A stretch of 64,000 nucleotides of DNA from Streptomyces griseoruber (GTDB lineage Bacteria; Actinomycetota; Actinomycetes; Streptomycetales; Streptomycetaceae), in NCBI RefSeq assembly GCF_001514205.1, contig NZ_KQ948780.1, forward strand, positions 1-64,000, written 5' to 3'. A program made the position numbers and the translations under genes. Position 1 is the first letter of the stretch; every line of letters starts with the position of its first letter. The notes beneath the pieces were generated by a model. The model was not told the origin of the DNA. It saw only the letters and a list, made by a program, of their open reading frames with translations, and searched no databases. Below are positions 32,745-40,437 of this stretch, one piece after another.

Positions 32745-34097
32745 TCACAGCTCGAACGACTCGTGGTGGATCCGCCGGTCCGGCACCCCGGCGGCGCGCA
32801 GGGCCTCGTACACGTCCCGGGCGAAGCCGTGCGGGCCGCAGAGGTAGACGTCGTACCCGGCCAGATCGGGCACCGCCGCGCGCAACGACCCGGCGCCCAG
32901 GTCCGGGCGCTGCCCCTCGTGCCCGTTGAGCGCGTACAGCACCCTCGCGCCGCGCCAGCGCGCGATCGCCTCCAGCTCCGATCCCAGCGCGAGATCCTCC
33001 GCCGACCGCGCCCGGTACAGCACGGTCACCTCGCCGGGCAGCGTCTCGAACAGCGCCCGCAGCGGGGTGATGCCCACCCCCGCCCCGATCAGCAGCGACT
33101 TCGGCGCGGTGCGCCGCTCGGCGGTCATCGCGCCGTACGGCCCCTCGGCCCACACGCGGGTGCCGGGCCGCAGCAGCGCCACGCGCGCGCTGTGCCCACC
33201 GAGTGCCTTGACCGTGATCCGCATCTGCTCGGGCCGGGGCGGCGCCGACAGCGAGTACGGCGTCGACGTCCACGCCAGCCCCGCTCCGAGGAACCGCCAC
33301 CGGAAGAACTGCCCGGCCCGCGCCCCGAGTTCGTCCAGCCGCCGCCCCCGTACGACCACGGAGTACACCCCGGGAGCCTCCCGCTGCACGGACTCCACCC
33401 GCAGCCGGTGCCGCAGGTTCAGCCGTACGGGGACCAGGACCCGGAACCACAGCACCAGCCCCGCCGCCCCGAGGTAGAGCGCGTACCAGGCGGCCGTGGC
33501 CACCGGCCTGCCGTTGAGGTCGTTGCCGAGGGCCAGCTGGTGGCCGAAGGCGAGGAAGACGGCCGCGTAGGTGAGGAGGTGGACGTAGTACCAGAACTCG
33601 TAGCCGGTGCGGCGGCGCACGGCCCGCGCCGAGGTCACCCCGACCGCGAGGAGGATCACCGTGCCGGCGGTCGCCTTCAGCATCTCGGGGTAGTCGAGGA
33701 CCACCGTGAGCGTCTCGTCGACGATCGACCGGCGGTCCTGGGCCGCGTACCCGGCGAGGATCAGCACGATGTGCGCCACCAGCAGACAGACCGTGTAGCG
33801 GCCCGCCATCGCGTGCCAGCGCGCCACCCGGTCGGAGCCGATCCGCCGCTCCAGCAGCGGCACCCGCGCCATCAGGGCGACGACCACCGCGCAGGCGTAT
33901 CCGCACAGCAGCCCGGCGATCCGCCCGGCCCCGGTCAGCCAGCCCGCCGCCCCGACGACCGAACCGGTGCCGGACCACCACAGGGCCAGCACGGCCGCGG
34001 CCCCCGCCCACAGCACGGCGAGCACCGGACCCGCGGGGGAGCGCGGGGGAGCCGGCGCCACCGGTGGTGCCGCCCGCCGCTCGTACACGGTGGTCAT
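32745..34097 (-). CDS. Ferric-reductase-like transmembrane flavocytochrome, paralog 2
   Basis: 450 residues, clearly homologous to the 30842-32224 product over its whole length. Shared blocks are VARWHAMAGRYTVCLLVAH, YYVHLLTYAAVFLAFGHQL, AGQFFRWRFLG, STPYSLSAPP, GAGVGITPLRALFETLPG, LCGPHGFARDV and HHESFEL. The haem histidines, FAD and NAD(P) motifs are intact, so both copies look functional. ATG 34097 has AAAGGACC upstream; the open frame extends 26 codons into the operator region, which is not used. First gene of the electron-transfer operon. Confidence 0.9.
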   Translation of the reverse strand: MTTVYERRAAPPVAPAPPRSPAGPVLAVLWAGAAAVLALWWSGTGSVVGAAGWLTGAGRIAGLLCGYACAVVVALMARVPLLERRIGSDRVARWHAMAGRYTVCLLVAHIVLILAGYAAQDRRSIVDETLTVVLDYPEMLKATAGTVILLAVGVTSARAVRRRTGYEFWYYVHLLTYAAVFLAFGHQLALGNDLNGRPVATAAWYALYLGAAGLVLWFRVLVPVRLNLRHRLRVESVQREAPGVYSVVVRGRRLDELGARAGQFFRWRFLGAGLAWTSTPYSLSAPPRPEQMRITVKALGGHSARVALLRPGTRVWAEGPYGAMTAERRTAPKSLLIGAGVGITPLRALFETLPGEVTVLYRARSAEDLALGSELEAIARWRGARVLYALNGHEGQRPDLGAGSLRAAVPDLAGYDVYLCGPHGFARDVYEALRAAGVPDRRIHHESFEL

Positions 34098-34143
34098 GAG
34101 GAGGTCCTTTCGCCGGTCAGGGGGCCCACTGTGCGCGGCGAAC

Positions 34144-34210
34144 CTCTGAGACCGCTCTGAGCGGCCGCCCCGCACGGCGGACTCAGAGAAAACTCAGAGC
34201 ATCCGCAGAG
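34144..34210. promoter_or_regulatory. Symmetrical 11-bp-period repeats between reductase operon and two-component system
   Basis: CTCTGAG occurs at 34144-34150 and 34155-34161, an 11-bp period. CTCAGAG, its reverse complement, occurs at 34182-34188 and 34193-34199, again 11 bp apart, with CGCAGAG at 34204-34210 as a third unit. OmpR-type regulators bind tandem sites at about one-turn spacing, so this is very likely the operator of the adjacent response regulator, serving both directions. Confidence 0.75.
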
Positions 34211-34248
34211 CCCGTTCCGCCCGGCCGGGAGCGATCCTGGAAGCAGCC

Positions 34249-34989
34249 ATGAACACCACCCGCTCCGGCCGCCCCGCCCTCACCCGCCCCGACGGCACCC
34301 CGCTGCGCGTCCTCGTCGTCGACGACGACCCCGACCTCGCCGAGGTGCTCTCCGGCGCCCTGCGCTACGAGGGCTGGCTGATCCGCACGGCGGGCGACGG
34401 CGCCTCGGCCCTCGCGGCGGCCCGGGAGCTGATGCCGGACGCGGTCGTGCTGGACGTGATGCTCCCCGACACCGACGGCTTCGCCGTGCTGCGCTCGCTG
34501 CACACGGTCAAACCGGACGTCTGCGTCCTGTTCCTCACCGCCCGCGACGCGGTGGAGGACCGGATCGCCGGCATCACGGCGGGCGGTGACGACTACGTCA
34601 CCAAGCCCTTCAGCCTGGAGGAGGTCGTCGCCCGGCTGCGCGGACTGCTGCGCCGCGCCGGCATGGCCCGCCAGCAGGACGAGGGCCCGAGGATGATCGT
34701 CGGCGACCTGGTCATGGACGAGGAGGCCCGCGAGGTGACCCGCGCGGGCGAACTGATCGAACTCTCCCCGACCGAGTTCGAACTCCTCCGCTTCCTGATG
34801 CGCAACCCGCGCCGGGTGCTCAGCAAGACCCAGATCCTCGACCGGGTGTGGTCCTACGACTTCGGCGGCCGCGCCCATGTCGTCGAGCTGTACATCTCCT
34901 ACCTGCGTAAGAAGGTCGACGCGGGCCGCGAGCCGATGATCCACACCGTGCGCGGCGCCGGGTACGTGCTGAAACCGGCCGCGTCATGA
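34249..34989 (+). CDS. OmpR/PhoB-type response regulator
   Basis: 246 residues. The receiver domain (about 18-135) has the acidic pocket VVDDDPD, phosphoacceptor D69 in VVLDVMLPD, the Thr in FLTARD and Lys in VTKPFS. The winged-helix effector (about 148-243) has LSPTEFELLRFLMRNPRRVL and HVVELYISYLRKKVD ... IHTVRGAGYVLKP. It is followed by its kinase with an ATGA overlap and faces the flavin electron-transfer operon, its most probable target along with itself. Confidence 0.93.
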   Translation: MNTTRSGRPALTRPDGTPLRVLVVDDDPDLAEVLSGALRYEGWLIRTAGDGASALAAARELMPDAVVLDVMLPDTDGFAVLRSLHTVKPDVCVLFLTARDAVEDRIAGITAGGDDYVTKPFSLEEVVARLRGLLRRAGMARQQDEGPRMIVGDLVMDEEAREVTRAGELIELSPTEFELLRFLMRNPRRVLSKTQILDRVWSYDFGGRAHVVELYISYLRKKVDAGREPMIHTVRGAGYVLKPAAS

Positions 34990-36446
34990 GCCGTCTGCTG
35001 CCCCGCACCCTGCGCGCCCGCCTCACCGCCGGCCTCGTGGTCCTGCTGGCGCTCGGCTGCGCGGCGGTCGGCGTGGCCGCGGTCGTGGGCCTGAACGGCT
35101 TCCTCACCGGCCGTCTCGACGAACAGCTCGCCGAGGTCGGCAACCGCTTCCCGGCCAGCCTGGAGCACGGCGGCCGATTCCCCGACGACCACGACGGCGA
35201 CGAGCGCGGCGACACCCGCCGCCAGTCGGCCGGCACCCTCGGCGCCCGGCTGCTGGACGGGAAGGTGACCAACGCGGCCGTGGTTCCCTCCTCCGGCGCC
35301 GAGACCACCGACCTCACGGTCGCCCTGACCGCCGCGGACCGGCACGCCCTCGCCGCCGTCCCGGTCGACGGCCGGGCCCATACCCTCCACCTGTCCGCCC
35401 TCGACGAGTACCGGGTCCGGGCCAGCGCGGGCCTGGACGGGGACGTCCTGGTCACCGGTCTCCCGCTGGAACCGGTGGAGTCGACGGTCCACCGCCTCGA
35501 ACTGGTCGCGGGGATCGTCGTCGGCGTGACCCTGGTCATCGCCGGTGTGGCCGGAGCCCTCTGGGTGCGCTGGTCGCTGCGCCCGCTGAGCCGGGTCGCG
35601 GCGACGGCCACCCGGGTCAGCGAACTCCCCCTGGCGTCCGGCGAGGTGGCCCTGCCCCCGCGGGCCCCCGAGCCGGACCCGCGCAGCGAGGTCGGCCGGA
35701 TGGCCGGGGCCTTCAACCGCATGCTGGGGCATGTCGAGGACGCCCTCACCAAACGCCACGCCAGCGAGGAGAGGCTGCGCAGCTTCGCCGCCGACGCCAG
35801 CCACGAACTGCGCACCCCGGTGGCCTCGGTCCGCGGTCACGCCGAACTGGCCCTGCTCCACCCCGGCCCGGTCCCCCCGGAGGTGACCCGGGCCCTGGAA
35901 CGCATCGCGGCCGAGTCCTCCCGCATGGGCGAGATGGTCGACGACCTGCTCCTGCTGGCCCGCCTGGACGCCGGCCGCCCGCTGGAGCGCCGTTCCGTGG
36001 ACCTCACCCGGCTGGTCCTGGACGCGGTGACCGACGCGAGGGCGGCGGGCCCCGGCCACCGCTGGACCCTCGACCTCCCCGAGGAACCGGTCACCGTCAC
36101 CGGCGACGCACACCGCCTCCACCAGGTCCTCGCCAACCTCCTGGCCAACGCCCGCCTGCACACCCCCGAGGGCACCCAGGTCACGGTCACCCTGGAGGCG
36201 GACCCCGCAGCGGCCCGCCTCCGCGTCCACGACGACGGCCCCGGCATCCCCGAGGACCTCCAGCCGAGGATCTTCGACCGCTTCACCCGAGCCGACCACC
36301 GCCGCACGAAGACCGGCACGGGCGCGGGCCTGGGCCTGTCGATCGTGGCGGCGGTGGTGGAGGCACACGGCGGAACGGTGACCATGGCCAGCACTCCGGG
36401 CTCCACCACGTTCACGGTCGACCTCGGGATGAGTGGTCCGACCTAG
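34986..36446 (+). CDS. Membrane sensor histidine kinase
   Basis: 486 residues. One membrane helix near 12-35 and another near 175-195 bracket an extracytoplasmic sensor of about 135 residues with no recognised fold, rich in Asp/His (FPDDHDGDERGDTRR). After the second helix come HAMP, HisKA with H273 in DASHELRTPVASVRGH, and HATPase_c (NLLANARLHTP, HDDGPGIPEDL, FTRADHRRTKTGTGAGLGLS). It forms the sensor half of the pair upstream. The signal is unknown; a redox or metal cue would fit the neighbouring operon. A dispersed repeat begins at its stop codon. Confidence 0.92.
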   Translation: MSRLLPRTLRARLTAGLVVLLALGCAAVGVAAVVGLNGFLTGRLDEQLAEVGNRFPASLEHGGRFPDDHDGDERGDTRRQSAGTLGARLLDGKVTNAAVVPSSGAETTDLTVALTAADRHALAAVPVDGRAHTLHLSALDEYRVRASAGLDGDVLVTGLPLEPVESTVHRLELVAGIVVGVTLVIAGVAGALWVRWSLRPLSRVAATATRVSELPLASGEVALPPRAPEPDPRSEVGRMAGAFNRMLGHVEDALTKRHASEERLRSFAADASHELRTPVASVRGHAELALLHPGPVPPEVTRALERIAAESSRMGEMVDDLLLLARLDAGRPLERRSVDLTRLVLDAVTDARAAGPGHRWTLDLPEEPVTVTGDAHRLHQVLANLLANARLHTPEGTQVTVTLEADPAAARLRVHDDGPGIPEDLQPRIFDRFTRADHRRTKTGTGAGLGLSIVAAVVEAHGGTVTMASTPGSTTFTVDLGMSGPT

Positions 36447-36465
36447 GGGCGCGGGGCTGTATCGG
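36446..36465 (+). repeat. Dispersed GC-rich repeat, copy 4
   Basis: GGGGCGCGGGGCTGTATCGG begins at the last base of the kinase stop codon. The first eleven bases match the other copies, then it diverges. Confidence 0.5.
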
Positions 36466-36491
36466 CATGCGGCCCCGCCGCGTGGGCGCGA

Positions 36492-37026
36492 TCAGCCCCG
36501 GACCACCCGCACCCGGCGACGAACCGCCTCAGCCCAACGGCTTTGCTTGGCCATCTGCTGCCCCGAGGCGAGCCGCAGCATGGTGCTCCGGGTGAGGTCG
36601 CGGAGGGCGAGGTTGCGCTCGATGTCGTCGGGGGGTGGTCCCGCGTCCGCCGAAGGAGCCGAGCGGCGGCTTGGCCGGCGGGTTGACCAGCAGGGTGCCG
36701 ACGCGCTTGGCGACACTGGCCTGCGCGTCCGTCACCCCGAGGTCCGCGCGTCCGGCCTCACGGAAGTCGAACAGCCTGCGCAGATCGGCGATCCGGTTGC
36801 CGGGCATCCGCTCGAAGGCGCCGGCCTCGGGGGCGTCCGGGCTGTCCGGGCTGTCCGGCGGCGACAGGATCCCGCTGGTGCCGGTGAACTGGAACAGCAG
36901 CGCCAGGGTGCCGCGGCCGTTCGAGGTCGAGGGCGGGCGAGCGGCCCTGGAGGAGCCGGCGGACGGTGATGTCGTCCTCGAGCTGCGCCGCCGTGGCGTC
37001 CAGGGGGGCCGGGTGGTGTCGGTCAT
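36492..37026 (-). pseudogene. Decayed animal-type haem peroxidase remnant
   Basis: On the minus strand two reading frames together carry the C-terminal part of a bacterial animal-haem-peroxidase protein. Frame one gives GTSGILSPP, RMPGNRIADLRRLFDF and TLLVNPPAKPPLGSFGGRGT. After a shift near 36640-36716 another frame gives PPDDIERNLALRDLTRST and MLRLASGQQMA. Intact members have several hundred residues, and the haem-binding N-terminal part is absent here. With a frameshift and truncation it cannot make a working peroxidase. The family assignment rests on remembered motifs. Confidence 0.6.
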
Positions 37027-37119
37027 CGCCTGGGCCGACTCGGTACGGGCGGTCCGGTCCAGCTGCCGTTCGACGACGCAGTACGAGACAGTCGGTCAAA
37101 TCATGTGAACCGGACATGT

Positions 37120-37704
37120 TCACGGAGTCGGCGGCAGCGGCAGCGGCAGCCCGGGAAGGCCGTCGATGCTGCTCGCGATGTACTCCTTCTTGCCGAAGTA
37201 GGCGTCCAGCGAGGCGTCGTCCTCCCGCGCGAACCGCTTCCCGTGCAGATCCCGGTCCTGTTCGTACGCCATGAAGGGCACCGCGTATCCGCAGGTGTCC
37301 CGGACCAGTTCGGCGTGGACGACGATGACCGCCCGCAGTCCGTGCGGCGTCGGGTCGATACCGGGGAAGTGGCGAAGGAGTTCCTTGAAGCGGGGATCGT
37401 CCCGGAACACGGGCTCGCCCCGGCCGTGCACCCGCACGATGTTCGGCGGCCCCTGGAACGCGCACCACATCAGGGTGATCCGCCCGTTCTCCCGCAGATG
37501 CGCGACGGTCTCCGCGTTGGATCCGGCGAAGTCGAGGTAGGCCACGGTGAGTTCGTCGATCACCGCGAACGAGCCCTTGAGGCCCTTGGGGGAGAGGTTG
37601 ACCGTGCCGTCGCCGGACAGCGGAGCGGTCGCGGTGAAGAAGAGCGGCTGCTCCTCGATGAAGGTGCGGAGCCTGCCGTCGATGCGCTCATAGGTCTTTC
37701 CCAT
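37120..37704 (-). CDS. Pyridoxamine 5'-phosphate oxidase-fold flavin-binding protein
   Basis: 194 residues in the split-barrel flavin-nucleotide-binding fold. Blocks: FIEEQPLFFTATAPLSGDGT, VNLSPKGLKGSFAVID, YLDFAGSNAETVAHLRENGR, ITLMWCAFQGPPNIVRVHGR. Relatives bind FMN, F420 or haem and several are general oxidoreductases; cofactor choice cannot be settled here. ATG 37704. Upstream on its own strand is a -10-like TTAGAC only a few bases from the ATG, so the message may be nearly leaderless. Confidence 0.85.
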   Translation of the reverse strand: MGKTYERIDGRLRTFIEEQPLFFTATAPLSGDGTVNLSPKGLKGSFAVIDELTVAYLDFAGSNAETVAHLRENGRITLMWCAFQGPPNIVRVHGRGEPVFRDDPRFKELLRHFPGIDPTPHGLRAVIVVHAELVRDTCGYAVPFMAYEQDRDLHGKRFAREDDASLDAYFGKKEYIASSIDGLPGLPLPLPPTP

Positions 37705-37716
37705 GTCTAACGATTA

Positions 37717-37743
37717 TTCGGGAAAGCATTCGTTCGGGAAAGC
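37717..37743. repeat. Paired direct repeat upstream of the PNPOx-fold gene
   Basis: TTCGGGAAAGC occurs at 37717-37727 and 37733-37743, a 16-bp period, starting 13 bp upstream of the minus-strand ATG. The position suits an operator. No regulator gene is adjacent. Confidence 0.5.
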
Positions 37744-37814
37744 GGTATGCCTGCACAAGCCGCAGCGGCCGCCCCGGCCGGCGCTTCCTCGGGGCGGCCA
37801 CCGCGCCTGTCACG

Positions 37815-38729
37815 TCACTTGTTCAACGTGCAGGCGGCCAGGACCTCCAGGCCCTGCGGCTTGGTGCCGGCGCGGCCGATGGAGATGGCGATGCGGTCGA
37901 TCGTGGAGACACGCTTGTCCTTCAGCGGGCCGAGGATCGCGTTGTTCACGAAGTTCGCGCCACCCTGGCCCACGGTGTCGATCAGGCGCTGGTTGGCCTC
38001 GTCGATCTGCGTCTGGAGCAGGGTGAGGTTGCGGTCGACCTCGGCCTGGGCGCGGGCGGGGATCTCCGGGAGCTGCGAGGCGACGTCCGGGCAGGTGATC
38101 GTGCCGACACCGTTCGCGTCGGCGGCGTTGTCCTCGGCGCCCGCGCCCGCGTCGTTGCCCATGTCCTGCGCGCCGTCGCCCGCGTTGTCGGCAGGGGTCT
38201 CGGTCGCACCCGCGTTGTCCTCGGCGCCGGCTTCGTTCCCGGCCTCGTCGCCCGCCTCGTTCCCGGCGGCCACGCCGTCCGCGTTGAGGGTGCAGGGTGC
38301 GAGCGCCTCCAGCCCCTGGGGCTTGTCGGCGGTGCGGCCGATCGCGGTGGCGATGCGGTTCACGGTGGCGATCCGCTTGTCCTCCAGCGGGCCGAGGATC
38401 GCGTTGTTCACGAAGTTCGCGCCACCCTGGCCCACGGTGTCGATCAGGCGCTGGTTGGCCTCGTCGATCTGCGTCTGGAGCAGGGTGAGGTTGCGGTCGA
38501 CCTCGGCCTGGGCGGAGGCGGGGATCTCCGGGAGCTGCGACGCGACGTCCGGGCACGTGATCGTGCCGGGGCCGGAGGCGGCGAGCGTGTTGGCGTTCGT
38601 GGTGCTGTCCTTGGACGACTCGCCGGCGAGGGCCTGGTTGACGACCACCGCACCGGTCAGGGCCAGAGCGGCGGCGCCGCCGATGATCGCCACACGACGC
38701 TTGTTGTACTTGGGAAGAGCCCTGGACAT
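37815..38729 (-). CDS. Secreted protein with two copies of an unknown two-cysteine domain
   Basis: 304 residues. The N-terminal signal or anchor is RRVAIIGGAAALALTGAVVV. Two nearly identical domains of about 95 residues (about 54-148 and 208-303) each run from GTITCPDVASQLPEIPA through AEVDRNLTLLQTQIDEANQR and GGANFVNNAILGPL to a terminal Cys in A-C-T-L-N. Each has one Cys at each end, suggesting a disulfide closing the helical domain. The linker (about 150-205) is acidic and rich in Ala/Gly/Asn/Asp. I do not recognise the domain. It diverges from argH. Confidence 0.8.
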   Translation of the reverse strand: MSRALPKYNKRRVAIIGGAAALALTGAVVVNQALAGESSKDSTTNANTLAASGPGTITCPDVASQLPEIPASAQAEVDRNLTLLQTQIDEANQRLIDTVGQGGANFVNNAILGPLEDKRIATVNRIATAIGRTADKPQGLEALAPCTLNADGVAAGNEAGDEAGNEAGAEDNAGATETPADNAGDGAQDMGNDAGAGAEDNAADANGVGTITCPDVASQLPEIPARAQAEVDRNLTLLQTQIDEANQRLIDTVGQGGANFVNNAILGPLKDKRVSTIDRIAISIGRAGTKPQGLEVLAACTLNK

Positions 38730-38834
38730 GCGGATGCCTCACTTGGGTCAGGAGTGGGTTTACAAACGCGGCGCCAGCGTTCAGCCGTGAGTACGGGTAA
38801 GCGGTTGCGGTTGTTCAAGGTGACTTCAAAAGTC

Positions 38835-38889
38835 TTGGGAACTTCCCAAAATTGACGAATCATGCAATGGACTGCATACTCATGCATGA
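38835..38889 (+). promoter_or_regulatory. argH promoter with ARG box and upstream palindrome
   Basis: TTGACG 38852-38857 and CATACT 38875-38880 are 17 bp apart. The -10 region is covered by CATGCAATGGACTGCATACT and CATGCATGACC (38861-38891), an ARG-box-like run of TGCAT units, so ArgR should repress here. Just upstream, TTGGGA 38835-38840 and TCCCAA 38844-38849 form a short perfect inverted repeat of unknown use. Confidence 0.65.
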
Positions 38890-38918
38890 CCTTGAGTGCA
38901 GCGGTGAGGAGCAACGCA

Positions 38919-40349
38919 GTGAGCAGCAACAGCGGTGACGTCCGGCTCTGGGGCGGCCGGTTCGCCGACGGTCCCGCCGAGGCCCTGGCCAAGCTGTCCG
39001 CGTCCGTCCACTTCGACTGGCGGCTCGCGCCCTACGACATCGCCGGTTCGCGTGCCCACGCGCGCGTGCTGCACAAGGCGAACCTGCTCACCGAGGACGA
39101 GCTGACCCGCATGATCGCGGGCCTCGACCGGCTGGAGGCCGACGTCGCCGCCGGCACCTTCGTGGGCACCATCGCCGACGAGGACGTCCACACCGCCCTG
39201 GAGCGCGGCCTCCTGGAGCGCCTCGGCCCCGACCTCGGCGGCAAGCTGCGCGCCGGCCGCTCCCGCAACGACCAGGTCGCCACCCTCTTCCGCATGTACC
39301 TGCGTGACCACGCCCGGATCATCGGCGGCCTGGTCGCCGACCTCCAGGACGCCCTCGTCGGCCTGGCCGAGGCCCACCCGGACGTGGCGATGCCCGGCCG
39401 CACCCACCTCCAGCACGCCCAGCCGGTCCTCTTCGCCCACCATGTCCTGGCCCACGTCCAGTCCCTCTCCCGGGACGCCGAACGCCTGCGCCAGTGGGAC
39501 GCGCGCACGGCCGTGTCGCCGTACGGCTCGGGCGCCCTCGCCGGCTCCTCCCTCGGCCTGGATCCGGAGGCGGTCGCGGCGGACCTCGGCTTCGAGCACG
39601 GCAGCGTCGGCAACTCCATCGACGGCACGGCCTCCCGTGACTTCGTGGCGGAGTTCGCCTTCATCACGGCGATGATCGGCGTGAACCTCTCCCGGATCGC
39701 CGAGGAGGTCATCATCTGGAACACGAAGGAGTTCTCCTTCGTGACCCTGCACGACGCCTTCTCCACCGGCTCCTCGATCATGCCGCAGAAGAAGAACCCG
39801 GACATCGCCGAGCTGGCGCGCGGCAAGTCCGGCCGTCTCATCGGCAACCTCACCGGCCTCATGGCCACCCTGAAGGCGCTGCCCCTCGCCTACAACCGGG
39901 ACCTCCAGGAGGACAAGGAGCCGGTCTTCGACTCCTGCGACCAGCTCGAGGTCCTGCTCCCCGCCTTCACCGGCATGATGGCCACCCTCACGGTCCACCG
40001 CGAGCGCATGGAGGAACTGGCCCCGGCCGGGTTCTCCCTCGCCACCGACATCGCCGAGTGGCTGGTCAAGCAGGGCGTCCCCTTCCGGGTCGCCCACGAG
40101 GTCGCCGGCGAGTGCGTCAAGGCGGCCGAGGCCGAGAACAAGGAACTGGACGAACTGACGGACGACCAGTTCGCGAAGATCTCCGCCCACCTCACCCCCG
40201 AGGTGCGCACGGTCCTCAACGTCCCCGGCGCCCTGGCCTCCCGCGACGGCCGAGGCGGCACGGCCCCGAGCGCGGTCGCGATCCAGCTGGCGGAGGTGAA
40301 GGCGGACGTGGCGGCCCAGCACGCCTGGGCGACCGCGAAGAAGGCCTGA
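38919..40349 (+). CDS. argH: Argininosuccinate lyase
   Basis: 476 residues. It splits argininosuccinate into arginine and fumarate, the last step of the pathway begun by argCJBD. Family signature GSSIMPQKKNPDIAEL is intact, with the catalytic Ser loop, and the RSRNDQVAT and GRTHLQHAQP blocks. GTG 38919 follows GAGGAG. Upstream in-frame ATGs at 38862 and 38886 lie within the promoter and ARG box and are not used. Confidence 0.97.
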   Translation: MSSNSGDVRLWGGRFADGPAEALAKLSASVHFDWRLAPYDIAGSRAHARVLHKANLLTEDELTRMIAGLDRLEADVAAGTFVGTIADEDVHTALERGLLERLGPDLGGKLRAGRSRNDQVATLFRMYLRDHARIIGGLVADLQDALVGLAEAHPDVAMPGRTHLQHAQPVLFAHHVLAHVQSLSRDAERLRQWDARTAVSPYGSGALAGSSLGLDPEAVAADLGFEHGSVGNSIDGTASRDFVAEFAFITAMIGVNLSRIAEEVIIWNTKEFSFVTLHDAFSTGSSIMPQKKNPDIAELARGKSGRLIGNLTGLMATLKALPLAYNRDLQEDKEPVFDSCDQLEVLLPAFTGMMATLTVHRERMEELAPAGFSLATDIAEWLVKQGVPFRVAHEVAGECVKAAEAENKELDELTDDQFAKISAHLTPEVRTVLNVPGALASRDGRGGTAPSAVAIQLAEVKADVAAQHAWATAKKA

Positions 40350-40437
40350 CCCCACCGCACGAACCACCCCTGAGGCGAAGGGCGTCACGGGTTACGTTGG
40401 TCGCAAGCCGTACCGGACCGACCGAACGGAGCCCGCG

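Noticed and set aside
37105..37123. GTGAAC/GTTCAC inverted repeat as terminator of the PNPOx-fold gene
   Set aside because: The stem is only six base pairs with no T tract and overlaps the stop codon; too weak to call.
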